This document shows, in pieces, positions 1 to 10,076 of a DNA stretch of 64,000 nucleotides (its first letter is position 1; each line of letters begins with the position of its first letter). Both the position numbers and the translations under genes were made by a program. Under the pieces are notes generated by a model. It was not told the origin of the DNA, made no database searches, and saw nothing but the letters and a program-made list of their open reading frames with translations. The DNA comes from Planococcus citri (lineage: Eukaryota; Arthropoda; Insecta; Hemiptera; Pseudococcidae), in the NCBI RefSeq assembly GCF_950023065.1, contig NC_088681.1:6138001-6202000 (forward strand). Direction: 5' to 3'.

Positions 1-290
1 CTGGAGCTGGAGTGGGAGCCCAGAAATTGGCAGAGGGAGCTGAGAGTCAAAGAGCGAAGTCAGAAAGAATTGAGGAGCGAGCAAGGAGCCAAAGAGCTCA
101 TGTAAAGAAAAAGAGCCAAGAGCCAAGAGCGAGCCAGAGCTATATAAAACTTGCGGGGAGCTGAGCCAGAGCCAAGAGCAGGAGCCCTGAAATCAAGGCT
201 CTTCCATCCCTGCAACTGAAGTCTGACACAATGCATCTCCACAGCATTTACTTTGAAATTTGAATTATTCATAACTCATCAAAAAGCATC
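1..290. repeat. GAGCCA-rich low-complexity tract
   Basis: Positions 1-200 are purine-rich and iterate GAGC, GAGCCA and GAGCCAAGAGC. GC content is well above that of the surrounding sequence. No coding signal is seen. It may be the end of a repeat that continues left of the window. Confidence 0.5.
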
Positions 291-299
291 TACCTATAC

Positions 300-460
300 C
301 TATATAGACAAGACAGTCCGGCATATGACAATAATAGGAGTAATTGCACCCCCCCCCCCCGCCGATCCTTCAGGACAACTTTTTTCTTAAACGGGACATC
401 CTAACTCCTAAGGAACATTTTCAAGCAAACTTGCCCAAAAAAAAGTTGCCCTCACTTACA
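300..460 (-). other. type-A unit flank of a ZNF exon left of the window
   Basis: This stretch holds the conserved upstream block found about 170-330 bp upstream of type-A ZNF exons. The block reads GGAATAATTGCACC, then a GATCC-centred segment, then CAAACTTGCC, with matches near 5450, 10270, 14250, 22000, 30650, 38530, 49250, 55140 and 61570. No exon follows inside the window, so the array probably continues to the left. The C-run at 349-360 is variable between copies. Confidence 0.5.
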
Positions 461-1225
461 AAATGGCGGCCATTTTGATTGACAGGTCACCCGAAATCGC
501 AGATTTTGCGTTTCAACATAGTACTTGCATGAACTTTTTCAAACTTTACAAAGGTAGATCGAAAGATCATGCAAAAATTTATCACCTGTCAAAATTTCAA
601 GTGCTAAAGTGGGTTTTTCGATTTTTGGTGAATTTTTGAAAATCCAATTTAGGCCAAAAATGAGGGAAAAAATCAAAATTTTACCAAATTGACCAAGAAA
701 GCTGAAATTTGAAATATAATATACCCTATTTTTGACATGCCAAATCGATTGGAAACGGTTTCAACCCGTTTTGAGCAGTTCTGGAGCCTCCAGAAGATTT
801 TTGAAACTCGAAATTCCCACAAAATTCCACCAAACTGGAGTTGTAAAGCTAAAATTTATTCTAAAAACTAATTTCAATACGCTACGAAGTACTGCAGGTG
901 AATTTCAAGTCGTTTTGAAGCCTCCAGCGACTTTTTGAAAATTCCTAAAGCCTCCAGCAGATTTTAGAAACTTTAAATTTTCACAAAATTTCATCAAACT
1001 GAGATGAAGAGTCAAAATTCATTCCGCAAACTAATTTCAATACGCTACGAAGTTGACTGCTGGTGAATTTCAAGTCATTTTGGAGCCTCCAGCGACTTTT
1101 TGAAAGGTTGTATGACTTTTTTTTTGGAAAATTGTAATTTCCTAAAAGTGGCTGGAAGCTTTAAAACCATGTTTGAAAACACCATTGTAGTCTGCGAAGT
1201 AAATTTCAGCTTGCCAACTCCATTT
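430..1225 (+). repeat. spacer repeat, forward arm
   Basis: This is the forward copy of the repeat that fills most spacers between ZNF exons. It runs from ACAAAATGGCGGCCATTTTG through CCAAATCGATTGGAAACGG to repeated GGAGCCTCCAGC units with a period of about 130-160 bp. The same sequence in reverse follows at 1943-2745, so the two form a long inverted repeat interrupted by a younger element. No coding capacity was found. Confidence 0.65.
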
Positions 1226-1938
1226 GAAGGGCGGTTTTCCAAAAGTGGATAAGTCAATTTTTTTGAAAATTGAGTTTTTCACGCCATTCTGTTCTATAGG
1301 TCGTATCTCACCTATTTAATGCTTAACCTACCCAAAATACCTATTTATTTACTCACAATTCAGCTTTTCCGTAGGTTGCAGATCGCAATCGTTTTTCCAA
1401 AACGCGATTAGTCACAATTTATCCAGTGAACCTTTGAATTCGGTGTCAAAAATATGGGTTAAATTTTTTGTACCTACTGTAATACTTCGTGTTCGTTGAA
1501 GTAGAACTGTGAAAATTGTTTTTTTTCAATACTTAGATAGTACCGTAATATAGGTACTTTTTGTTTTTATTTGATTGCCAAAATGGATCATTTAGGTTAA
1601 TTTTTTTGTAATCGATTTTTTTTGGTCTTCTTCTTTTGTATCGTGATTTACAGTTGACTTACATCGATTTGCACCACTGGTTTTATCATATAAATGAAAA
1701 ACTGAAAAATCGTTTTTCCAAAAGGCGATAAGTCAGTTTACTTTTTCTGCCGCAGAAGCGCTGCGAGCTCGAGTTACATTGCCGCGAAATCCACACGTAC
1801 GTGTTGAGGTAGACCTAATGCAACATGCAGGACAGGTTACAGACTCCAAGTGCATCATGGCTTCAAATGGGCACTAAAAACGTCATTTATCTCGAAATCG
1901 TGATTTCTGACTTATCGCTTTTTGGAAAACCGCCCTTC
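1226..1938. mobile_element. 713-bp terminal-inverted-repeat element, TSD ATTT
   Basis: The ends are GAAGGGCGGTTTTCCAAAAG and its reverse complement with few differences. ATTT flanks both sides (1222-1225 and 1939-1942). Removing the element restores the spacer-repeat text CCAACTCCATTTGAT. There is no transposase ORF, so it is non-autonomous. The ends resemble those of the elements at 5976 and 23955, which share the GAAG start, a TTCCAAA block and a 4-bp A/T duplication. The superfamily is not assigned. Confidence 0.8.
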
Positions 1939-1942
1939 ATTT

Positions 1943-2745
1943 GATAAATTAAATTAATATTGGGGAAATTTCAAGTTTCAAACATCAACTTGAGGCTCCA
2001 GTAATTTTCAAAAAAGTCGTTGGAGGCTCTAAAATGACTTGAAATCCCATTCCGCCTTTGTTCATGGCAGAACGATGAAATTTAGTTTTCACCCTAAGTA
2101 TTTGTTACATTAATTCCAAGATGGATTTCGGGTAGTTTCATTCCGTTTTGGAGCTTACAGCGGGTCTTCATAAACTTATGAAATTTCAAGTTTCAAAAAT
2201 CTACTTCAGGAGCCAAAATTTTCAAAAAATGGCTGGAGACTCCAAAATGACTCAAACTCACCATCTGTGGACGCAATAGTAGGTTCAAGTTGGAGTGCAG
2301 CGCGAATTTCGAATTTCCAACATCACTTGATGTAATTTTGAGGTAATTTCCATGTTTCAAAAATCTGTCGCATGCTCCAGAACCGCCAGAAACGATTTGA
2401 AGCTGTTTCCAATCGATTTGACAGCATAAAAATACGGAATATTCCCAATTTCAGCTTTCAAGGTTGTCAATTTAGAAACATTTTGATTTTTTTCTCATTT
2501 TTAGCCTAAATTTGATTTCCAAAAATTCACCAAAAATCGAAAAATGCGCTTCAGCACTTGAAATTTCGGCCGGTGTTAAATTTTTGCATGCTCAATCAAT
2601 CTGGTTTTGTCCAGTTCAAAAAAATACGTGTGAATCCAATGTTGGGAAGAAAAATCTGCGATTTCTGCAGCCTTGTCAACCAAAATGACCGCCATTTTGT
2701 TAGTAGAGCCAACTTTTTTTTTGGCAAGCTTGCTTTTAAATGTTC
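1943..2745 (-). repeat. spacer repeat, reverse arm
   Basis: This is the reverse complement of the 430-1225 arm: GGAGGCTC units, CCAATCGATTTGACAG near 2412, AAAATTCACCAAAAATCG near 2521, then AAAATGACCGCCATTTTG. It is moderately diverged from the left arm. An internal portion (2040-2200, CCGCCTTTGTTC to GGAGCTTACAGCGG) recurs near 11030 and 35640. Confidence 0.65.
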
Positions 2746-3210
2746 CATTTCATGATTTTTCAATGATTTTAGAGCTGTTTTTCAAGTTTTCACATCGTTT
2801 TTAACAAGTTTTCAAGCATTTTCATGCATTTTTGGCCAATTTTACTGAAATTTCATGATTTTTTTATAGCCTTCAAAGTTACCCCAGTTTGAATATTATT
2901 TTTTTACTCCTCAGGGAAGAACTTTGGCACATGAACAAAAATGCGCTAATTTGTAGTCAGGAGGTGTACCAACACATCTATAATGTCACTTGACTCATTA
3001 TTTGAAAATTCAAAATTCCACACACCAAGCTTTTCACATTAATTTAAAGGTATCAATAAGTAAGACATTTACACGCCAACCTTGTAGAATAAACTGAATT
3101 CAAGAAATCAACAACGTATGAGGTCAATTTTTTACAAATTGAAAAAAAAAACAAATGTAAAACTTTGAATCTGTACACATTTGGATAGGTACCTAGTCAA
3201 TTATGGAAAT
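2746..3210. other. 3' flank of Z1
   Basis: T-rich sequence lies at 2755-2870. The conserved 3' untranslated flank of the ZNF exon (reading right to left) follows at about 3040-3210. It includes the run TTTTACAAATTGAAAAAAAA, the local version of the T-run/A-run hairpin seen downstream of nearly every exon stop. No gene is seen. Confidence 0.4.
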
Positions 3211-4074
3211 TTAAGTACATTTAGATGATATGTGATGGGCTAAGGTGCGCTTCTCGCAGTATTTCTTGCCGCAATGGGCACACTCAAACCGAGGGTCTTC
3301 CGCATGGATACTTTTGTGCCTTGTCCAATCGCAATTACCTTTAAATTGTTGGTTGCATATGCGTCATTTGAAGGACTTCTCTCCACCATGCGTCCGTTGT
3401 TGGTGCTTAGTAAGGCGATCTTTTCGAGTAAAACCTTTGCTACACGTTTGGCAAGAAAACGGTTTCACATTGGAATGTACTCTCAGGTGTATAGTGAGAT
3501 TATCTTTATAGGAAAACTTTTTTCCGCAAACAGCGCACTCGAAACAAGCTCCTTCCACATGCACGTGTTCGTGCGCCAATTTACCGCATTTGTACTTAAA
3601 TCGTGCGTCACAAATGCTGCATTTGAAAGGTTTCTCTTCACTATGCGTACGTTGGTGCCGAGTCAGATTGCTTTTTCGAGCAAAACTTTTGCTACAAGTT
3701 TGGCAAGAAAACGGTTTCACACCGGAATGTACTCTCAGGTGTTCAATGAGACTTTGTTTATAGGAAAACTTTTTTCCGCATTCAGAGCACTCAAAACAAG
3801 GTCCTTCCTCATGCTTGCGTTCGTGCGTCACTTTATTGTCATTGTACTTGAATCGAGCATCACAAATGCGGCATTTGAAGGGTTTCTTTTCACTATGTGT
3901 GAGTCGATGCCTAATTAAATGTTCTTTATTAGTAAACTGTTTGTCACAGACTTTGCAGCAAAACGGCGTCGAATGTTTTCGTTGCTGGTGTCTTGTCCAA
4001 TCACCTTTGTAGGAAAACATTGCACCACAAACATCGCAGCGAAAGGGGAATAAATTCCGCATCCGTACCTCTAC
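3211..4074 (-). pseudogene. Z1: 10-finger C2H2 zinc-finger terminal exon with a nonsense codon
   Basis: The exon begins at the acceptor CCTGTAG (AG at 4075-4076) with leader VEVRMRNLFPF. It encodes ten fingers in C-x2-C-x12-H-x3/4-H spacing, ending with the C2HC finger FECAHCGKKY...HISSKCT and a stop at 3211. Fingers 1-8 are open. At 3364-3366 the first cysteine codon of finger 9 (TGC in the other copies) is TGA. The frame stays open beyond it to the normal stop, so this is one point mutation, not a frameshift. Finger 8 has an extra Q before its last histidines. A product lacking fingers 9-10 could still bind DNA. It shares the 10-finger architecture of Z12 and Z14. Probable nuclear DNA-binding role by family; target unknown. 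Confidence 0.8.
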
Positions 4075-4183
4075 CTACAGGAAAACAAGATCGCATTGTA
4101 AATGACAGATCCTTTTATTTCGAATAATTGTGTTGCTAACATAGTCATACATTATAAATACATATCAAAATGATGCATACATA
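4075..4183 (-). other. intron flank and acceptor of Z1
   Basis: On the minus strand a conserved block (CATTTACAATGCGATC) leads into the acceptor TTTTCCTGTAG at 4075. Similar blocks precede every other exon. The flank is interrupted on the right by the element at 4184-4970. Confidence 0.5.
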
Positions 4184-4970
4184 TCGCACCTCGGGAATAA
4201 TAAGGTCACATCTCAAAAAAAATTGATTTTGATGTTTTTGCATTTTTGGGGTTTGTATGACCCCCCCTCAACCAAAAATTACACTTTGAGTTGGGTACAT
4301 TATCTGGATCTTGTAAAAAATGCAAATGGCCTAACTCAAAATCTCAACAACATTGCAAGTTGTTTGGAGTTAGTTATAAGGGTACATCTCAAAAAACTCC
4401 ACCTTTTTTGAGCAAATTTTGTACAATACAAAGTATTAACAAATAGTTTTGATTGTTTTGAATGTTTGTCAGTTAGAAATAGTCACAAGGAGTGCATTTT
4501 TTATTGCTTTGTACCAAATGGAAAATTTTTTTTAAATTGATCACTTTTCAGAAAAATGAATTTGCACATATCATGAAATTTTAGTTTTTTGAGAAAAACT
4601 CAAAAACTAAGCACTCTAGAAAAAAAACTAACGACATTACGTCGATTGAAAATTTAATTCTCTACAACTTTGTTATCCTGAAATTTTTTTTGGGCGCTTC
4701 CTTTCGCCTCCACATCAACTTTAATGAAAGGTTATAACTCAAAATGTTTTCCAAACATTGAAATATTTCCTCTTTAAGATTTTATTTTTCAATGTGTTCT
4801 TATGCTAAATGAAGGTAGGATACCAGATCTTTAAAATGAGGTGCTATTCATTCCTCACAATTAATTATAAGTTGATAAAAATAATGAATCAAGTTTTCAA
4901 AAAAAAGAAAATCACTCTCCTGTAAAATTTCACTTTTTTGAGATGTGACCTTATTACTCCCGAGGTGCGA
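4184..4970. mobile_element. M1 element, 787 bp, TA duplication
   Basis: The termini are TCGCACCTCGGGA and its reverse complement, with inverted similarity over about 35 bp (to ACATCTCAAAAAA). TA flanks both ends (4182-4183 and 4971-4972). Short ORFs inside look random. This is the most complete copy of family M1; others are at 31405, 38962, 42131, 51278 and 53591. The TA duplication suggests a Tc1/mariner-type origin, but no transposase is present. Confidence 0.85.
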
Positions 4971-4972
4971 TA

Positions 4973-5596
4973 TATTACGAGAAGAAAAAAAAAAACATTT
5001 TCTAACTACACACTCAAAAAAACTTTATTTCATTAAAAAATAAATTGTATGGTGGCGCAATAATTAGCCTTTTTCGTAGGTACCTACAAGTACTTCTGTA
5101 CACCGATATTAATTGAATGTTTAGTGGTGTAGGCGGAGGAAAAACTACAAGAGAATAATGGGTAGTTTCCCAAAAACTACCGAAAACCTCCAACGCTTCA
5201 AGTTGTTCAGTAGTACTAAAACTACCAGAGAAGAATACTACCAACAGGTAATACTATTTTTATCGTTTTTCAACAAAAATGAACGCAAAAACTGTCTAAA
5301 TTCTCAAAAAAAATATGCCAAGATTGATATAGCTAATTTTTTTTAGTCCAGTTCCCAAACATAGCATTTGAGATTCTGCATTGATCTCGGTCATCCCCAC
5401 TATATCCAAGACCACGTAGCCCTATTTATGTAGTTCGTCATATGCCAATAGGAACAGTTGCATCCCCTCTACCTCTGCGATCCACTGGGACAACTTTCTT
5501 CTCAAAGAGGACATCATAAGCAACATTTTGAAGCAAACTTTCCAAAAAAAAAAAGAAGTTAGCCTCACTAACAAAATGAGGGCAGCTAAAAGAAGG
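4973..5596. other. upstream flank of Z1 unit with conserved blocks
   Basis: The segment at 5008-5075 (TTTATTTCATTAAAAAATAA to GGTGGCGC) recurs near 27510, 36560, 40930 and 58450. The part at 5340-5410 (CCAGTTCC to TGATCTCGGTCATCC) recurs near 14155, 27935 and 36995. The type-A block lies at 5440-5545. The short palindromic GGTAGTTTCCCAAAAACTACC at 5160-5180 is local. No convincing gene. Confidence 0.4.
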
Positions 5597-5600
5597 GAAA

Positions 5601-5870
5601 CTCGATGGCCATAAAACAACCAACTATGTTCTCTATATGGTAACCAAAGAAAATTATAAAGACAAACCTACTAAGAGGGACTTTCTAATAACATTAAAAA
5701 ACCTAGTCCAAAAATGTTTAGAACTACAAATCGAGATGCTGGCTATACCCAGGTTGGGCTGCGGACTGGATGAAATGGATTGGAATCTTGTGAGACATGC
5801 GATAATCGAGTTTTTCAAGAATTCTCCAATTACAGTCCGAGTGTGCACCCAATCGAGAAGATATGTGTAG
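5601..5870 (+). pseudogene. C-terminal part of a macro-domain (ADP-ribose-binding) protein
   Basis: Codons from about 5601 give TNYVLYMVTKENYKDKPT, and further on LAIPRLGCGLDEMDW and a valine-rich end before the stop at 5870. This matches the C-terminal half of OARD1/TARG1-like macro domains, which remove ADP-ribose or O-acetyl-ADP-ribose adducts: the LVTKE-YxDKPT strand, the IPRxGCGLDxxxW loop and a final V-strand. The N-terminal half, including the first nucleotide-binding loop, is missing. The fragment therefore should not fold as an active enzyme. It is part of the retrocopy at 5597-7143. Macro domains of this type are also found inside some arthropod retroelements, which is an alternative source. 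Confidence 0.6.
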
Positions 5871-5975
5871 CCAGTACCAAGCGACAACCTGATTCCCGAT
5901 CTAGACTTTAGCATTAAGATGTAAATAAATACCTTTTTCTATATTAAATAGACACCCTCCACCTTATATATATAT

Positions 5976-6357
5976 GAAGAGTGATATTCCAAAACTCGCT
6001 TTGTCCATTTTCACAACTTTTCAGGAGAGAGGAAAAACAGTTTCCCTTTAAACGGGTAAATTGGCTTTTTAGGCGAGTTTAGCATTTTATTTGGGTGGAT
6101 TTATGATGTAGGAGTGTAGGTATACACTTCATCCACTAAATACTGCTGAAAAAAATTTCAATAAAGATGGAAAAAGCACGTTTTGGAACATTATTTTTTT
6201 TTTAATTTTTAGTGAATTGGCTATTTAGGTGAGTTCAACACCTCATTTTGGTAGGTTGATGATGTAGGAATGTGAGTTGATACTTCATCTACCAGGTACC
6301 ACTGAAAACCCAACTTTTATAAAAATGGACAAAGCGAGTTTTGGAATATCACTCTTC
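5976..6357. mobile_element. 382-bp terminal-inverted-repeat element, TSD ATAT
   Basis: The ends GAAGAGTGATATTCCAAAAC and its exact reverse complement extend to about 35 bp of inverted repeat. ATAT flanks both sides (5972-5975 and 6358-6361). It sits in the 3' region of the macro-domain retrocopy. There is a direct internal similarity (GGCTTTTTAGGCGAG versus GGCTATTTAGGTGAG). It belongs with the GAAG-type elements at 1226 and 23955. Confidence 0.8.
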
Positions 6358-7143
6358 ATATATTCATGTAAATGTTTGTAATTAGGGTTTCAGGTGTAAT
6401 TTAGTTTGTCTAGATATGGCCTGATAAACTCAAAATACTTAACGTAAATATTTAAAATAACTGTAAATATTGTATCTTTTCATACATTTTTATATACTTT
6501 TTATACTTTTTCATTTTATAATATCTTTCTTTTTTTTTATTAATCCCCAAAATACTGATACCCAAATACAGAAAAGTTATCCAAACATCCAGAAGTCGCA
6601 ATTTGAAGACAGTCCTGGATCAAGATATCTAAAATTGTATATAGTAACTTTAGACTAGCATAGAAAAACATAGCAATCTTCATTGTGGGCGGTTGGTGAG
6701 AAGCAAGCAGCAAGTGCGCTGACCGCCCCACAAATATCCCAATGTACTCACGGTCTTATAACTAGGGGCCCCAACTTGTTGGGATCACCCCTAGGCGAAA
6801 TCACTCCCCCTTCAAACTTCCCCCAGAGATGGGTCGGGGGCCCAGTCTGCTGTCAGACAGGTATGCGTGAATAACGACTCCTGAAGCTTGGCAGAGATCG
6901 AGCCTTAGGCAACCGCCTAGGGGTCTGGGTCAGGGTGGACGATCCGTCTCACTCTCCCCCCCATTCCCCTTCCCGTCCCTCGTCTTAATCTTGGGGTGAA
7001 GGTATAGCTATATTCTAGAATAATTAATAGTAGTTAATATTAGTAACCCTAAAATTAAGATTGTTTTTTCTTTTTAAATAAATTAAACCCTCGGCGCCTA
7101 GTGCAACCGAGGAGTTTACCAAAAAAAAAAAAAAAAAAAAAAA

Positions 7144-7600
7144 ACTTTGATTGACAAGTTCACCCGAAATCGCAAATTTTGCAATCTAATAGAAGTAGGA
7201 TTTGCACAACATTTTCGGAACTGAACAAAGTTAGATCGAATGAGCATGCCAATATTATATCATCATCACAAGTCAAAATTTCAAGTGCTATAGTGTATAT
7301 TTTTCAATTTTTGGTGAACTTCGTGGAAATGCCCCAATTTTCGATCTGCCAAATCGATTGAAAATGGTTTCAAAGCGTGTTTGAAATTTTCACAAGATCT
7401 CATCAAATAAAGTTGGTTGGAATGAACAAATTCACGGTGTAAACTAATTTCAATACGTTATGAAGTCGACTGCAGGTAGATTTCAAGTCGTTTACGAGCC
7501 TACAGAAAATTTTTGGAAACTACTGGAGCCCTGAGCAGATTTTTCAATGCCCGAAATATCCATAAAATTATTCCAAAACAGCTGGAAATCCATAATTCTT
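7144..7600 (+). repeat. spacer repeat, forward arm (diverged)
   Basis: This matches the 480-1100 arm: TTGATTGACAAGTTCACCCG, AAATTTCAAGTGCTA near 7278, CCAAATCGATTGAAAATGG near 7350 and TTTACGAGCCTACAG near 7490. The reverse partner is at 8690-9120. Confidence 0.55.
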
Positions 7601-8690
7601 TTTTTTATGGTGCCGTGACACAAAAAACACAATTTTGAGTGTTTTTTGAGTTTTTGAAGATGGCTCACCTGGAGGGAAAATTTGAAAAAATACCAATTAT
7701 AGTACTCATGCAGATACATTTTTGAAAAAAAATTTCATGTGCTTGGATTAGGTTTGGAGATACGGCGGTTTCAAATTTTCTTTTGTCAATATCTCTCTCC
7801 AGGGGGCCAACAATTTTTGAGAAAAATTCACGTTGCTAGGATCATTATCTTCTTCAAGTATTTTGAGTGAATACAGATTTTTTTTCAAAACTCGTTGAAG
7901 CATGATTTTTTTCCCCTAAAAAATGCGTTTTTTCGCTAATGTGAGTAAGGTAGGTGGGTTTGGGGGAATTTTTTGGCTCCGACATTTTTTTTAATGGTAC
8001 TCAACAATGTTTCATAAAAATTTCAGAAATCTGAGGACAGGGGCATTTCACCTATTTTACCCAGGAATACCCTTCAAACTATCTTGATATAAGCGTAAAT
8101 ACTTCTGCACCTGTAGTTTTACGATCACGCGGTATAAATGAATTTTCAATTACACAATTCTGAGGTAAAATTTCACGCTGAACAACTTGGTTCTCTTCGA
8201 TTTCCGCCATTTGTCCATATTTTTGGAGAAAAACGTGGAAAACGTGGTTTTTTGAGAGCTTTTTGAGCGTTTGAGCTTGACCCACCACTCCAAATGGCCA
8301 GAACTATATTCGTTTACAAAATAACTTTATCTCAATTACGCGCTGATACAGAATTTTCCCCCTGAAAACCCCGTTTTTTGCCCCCCCTGGCTGAGGGGGT
8401 GGGGGTGGGGAGCGGGCTATGGGCCTAAAATTATTTTTGGGGGTACTTAACATACCCTGTGAGTTTCATCGAAATCCGAGGTTAAGGGCATTTTGCCTAT
8501 CTTATCCGGGGGTACCCTTTGATAAATTGCGTAGGTACCCTTTCCTCCTCCCTCCGAGACAACATGAAATTCAGTTTACACGCAATTTTTGACATTAAAA
8601 CGGAGATGCATTGCTTTGGAGCATCTAACGCCTTTATAGAAACTCCTGGTTTTCAGAAAATGCCATAAAATCTGTCTGAATTAAATTTGT
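7600..8690. repeat. loop region with two diverged direct units
   Basis: The text around 7970-8085 (a GGTACT-CAAC start, then GGGGCATTTCACCTA and AATACCCTTC) recurs diverged at 8435-8525 (GGTACTTAACATACC, then GGGCATTTTGCCTA and GGTACCCTTT). The units are about 445 bp apart. The composition is typical of a non-coding transposon interior. It separates the forward and reverse arms here. Confidence 0.4.
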
Positions 8691-9470
8691 CACATGCTGT
8701 GCAGATATAAATTCAAGTTCAAGTTTCAAAAATCATACTTCAGGTTCCAAGAATTTTCAAAAAAGTTGCTGGAGGCTCCAAAATGACTTCAAATCACCAG
8801 CAGTCGACGCAGTTGCGTGTTTAAGTTGGAGTGCAGCGCGAATTTCGAATTTCCAACTTCATTTGATGAAATTATATTTAAATTTTCAGTTATGGAAATC
8901 TACTGCTGGCTCAAGAACTGCTCAAAACGGTTTCAAACCCTGTCCAATCGATTTGAAAACTCGAAAATAGGGAATAATCCAAATTTCACCTTTCAAGGTA
9001 TATGTATTTAGTGAAATTTTGATTTTTTTTTCTCATTCTTGGCTTTTTGATTCTCAAAAGTTTACCAAAAATCGAGAAATACACTTAAACATCTGAAATT
9101 TTGGCTGGGGAATAAAAATTCTCCAAAAAATAACGCGTAAACTTCGAAAAATTTGGGTAAAATTGGCATTTTGCACGAAATTATTTTAAAAAACTTGACA
9201 AATTTGCCCAGAAAATGGCAAAAATTCAAGAAAATGAGTCGACTATCATGTTGGGGAATACTGTAATTCACTCTTAAACTGATTACATTTTTAAAAAATT
9301 AAACGTTAAACACACTAAAATACCAATCTTTTCCCAATTCCCACACAAGTTGTAGCACAAGTTCAGTATCAATAAGTAAGGTATTTACACTCTAATCTCT
9401 AAGAATAGTTATAACACAAGTCTAGCTTTTTTCACGTTGAAAAAAAAACAAACAGAACTTTGACATTTAA
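8690..9470 (-). repeat. spacer repeat reverse arm and 3' flank of Z2
   Basis: The stretch 8690-9120 carries GCTGGAGGCTCCAAAATGAC at 8768, CCAATCGATTTGAAAAC near 8945 and TTTACCAAAAATCG at 9060, the reverse arm of the spacer repeat. From about 9290 to 9470 comes the conserved ZNF 3' flank with TTTTTTCACGTTGAAAAAAA at 9428-9447. No gene. Confidence 0.5.
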
Positions 9471-10076
9471 TTACATACATTTAGATGATATGTGATTGGC
9501 TAAGGCGCGCTTATCGGGGAATTTATACCCACAATGGGCACACTGGAAACGAGGGCCCTCCACATGGATACGTTCGTGCCTTACCTTACTACCTTCATAA
9601 CTGAATTGTTTGTTGCATATGCGGCATTTGAAGGGGTTCTCTTCACTATGCGTCCTTTGGTGCCGAATAAGATTGCCTCTCACAGCAAAACTTTTGCTAC
9701 ACGTTTGGCAAGAAAATGGTTTTACACCGGAATGTAGTCTCAGATGTTCAATGAGAGTCTGTTTATAAGTTAACACTTTTCCGCAATGAGCGCATTCAAA
9801 ACAAGGTCCATCATGCGCGCGTTCGTGCCTCGATTTATTGCTGTAATCCTTGAATCGTGCGTCACAAATGCTGCATTTAAAACGTTTCTTTACGCTATGT
9901 GCCCGTCCATGTCGAATAAGATGACATTTATAAGGAAACTGTTTGTCGCAGACTTGGCACTGAATTGGCTTCCTATGTTCTCGCTGCTGGTGTACAGTCA
10001 AATCACCTTTGTAGGAAAACATTGCACCACAAACATCGCAGCAGTAGGGGAATGAATTCCGTATCAGTACCTTTAC
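9471..10076 (-). CDS. Z2: 7-finger C2H2 zinc-finger terminal exon (type A)
   Basis: The exon opens after the acceptor CCTGTAG at 10077 with VKVLIRNSFPYCCDVCG; the frame is open from the acceptor. The first ATG lies inside finger 1, so a start there would destroy that finger, which argues for an upstream coding exon. Seven fingers follow, all with complete C2H2 ligands except the last, which is C2HC (FQCAHCGYKF...HISSKCM). Finger 4 helix YKQTLIEH and finger 5 VRGNLIRH differ from the other exons at contact positions. Linkers of the type HSGVKPF and HSEENPF are near-consensus. Probable sequence-specific nuclear DNA binding; no target can be inferred. Confidence 0.85.
   Translation of the reverse strand, partial: VKVLIRNSFPYCCDVCGAMFSYKGDLTVHQQREHRKPIQCQVCDKQFPYKCHLIRHGRAHSVKKRFKCSICDARFKDYSNKSRHERAHDGPCFECAHCGKVLTYKQTLIEHLRLHSGVKPFSCQTCSKSFAVRGNLIRHQRTHSEENPFKCRICNKQFSYEGSKVRHERIHVEGPRFQCAHCGYKFPDKRALANHISSKCM

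Larger units (their letters stand above)
5597..7143 (+). mobile_element. 5'-truncated, poly(A)-tailed retrocopy with macro-domain ORF remnant
   Basis: Unit sequence resembling the flank near 430 stops around 5590 and resumes at 7144 (CTTTGATTGACAAG). Between lie a truncated plus-strand ORF, a GC-richer 3' region (6670-7110) and an A-run of about 24 ending at 7143. The order ORF end, 3' untranslated region, poly(A) indicates reverse transcription of an RNA. A 382-bp element is nested at 5976-6357. No clear target-site duplication is seen. The source may be a cellular mRNA or a retroelement transcript; I cannot tell which. Confidence 0.6.

Noticed and set aside
3274..3918. Plus-strand ORFs opposite the zinc-finger exons (up to 214 residues, likewise at 60795-61361)
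   Set aside because: Antisense to fingers; their length follows from the repeated C2H2 codons on the other strand.
6683..6874. 63-codon ORF in the GC-rich part of the macro-domain retrocopy
   Set aside because: It lies in the 3' region after the ORF stop, has no recognisable domain and has mixed composition.
5597..7143. Complete LTR retrotransposon
   Set aside because: No direct long terminal repeats, primer site or pol motifs were found; the A-run at the end fits an RNA-derived retrocopy better.
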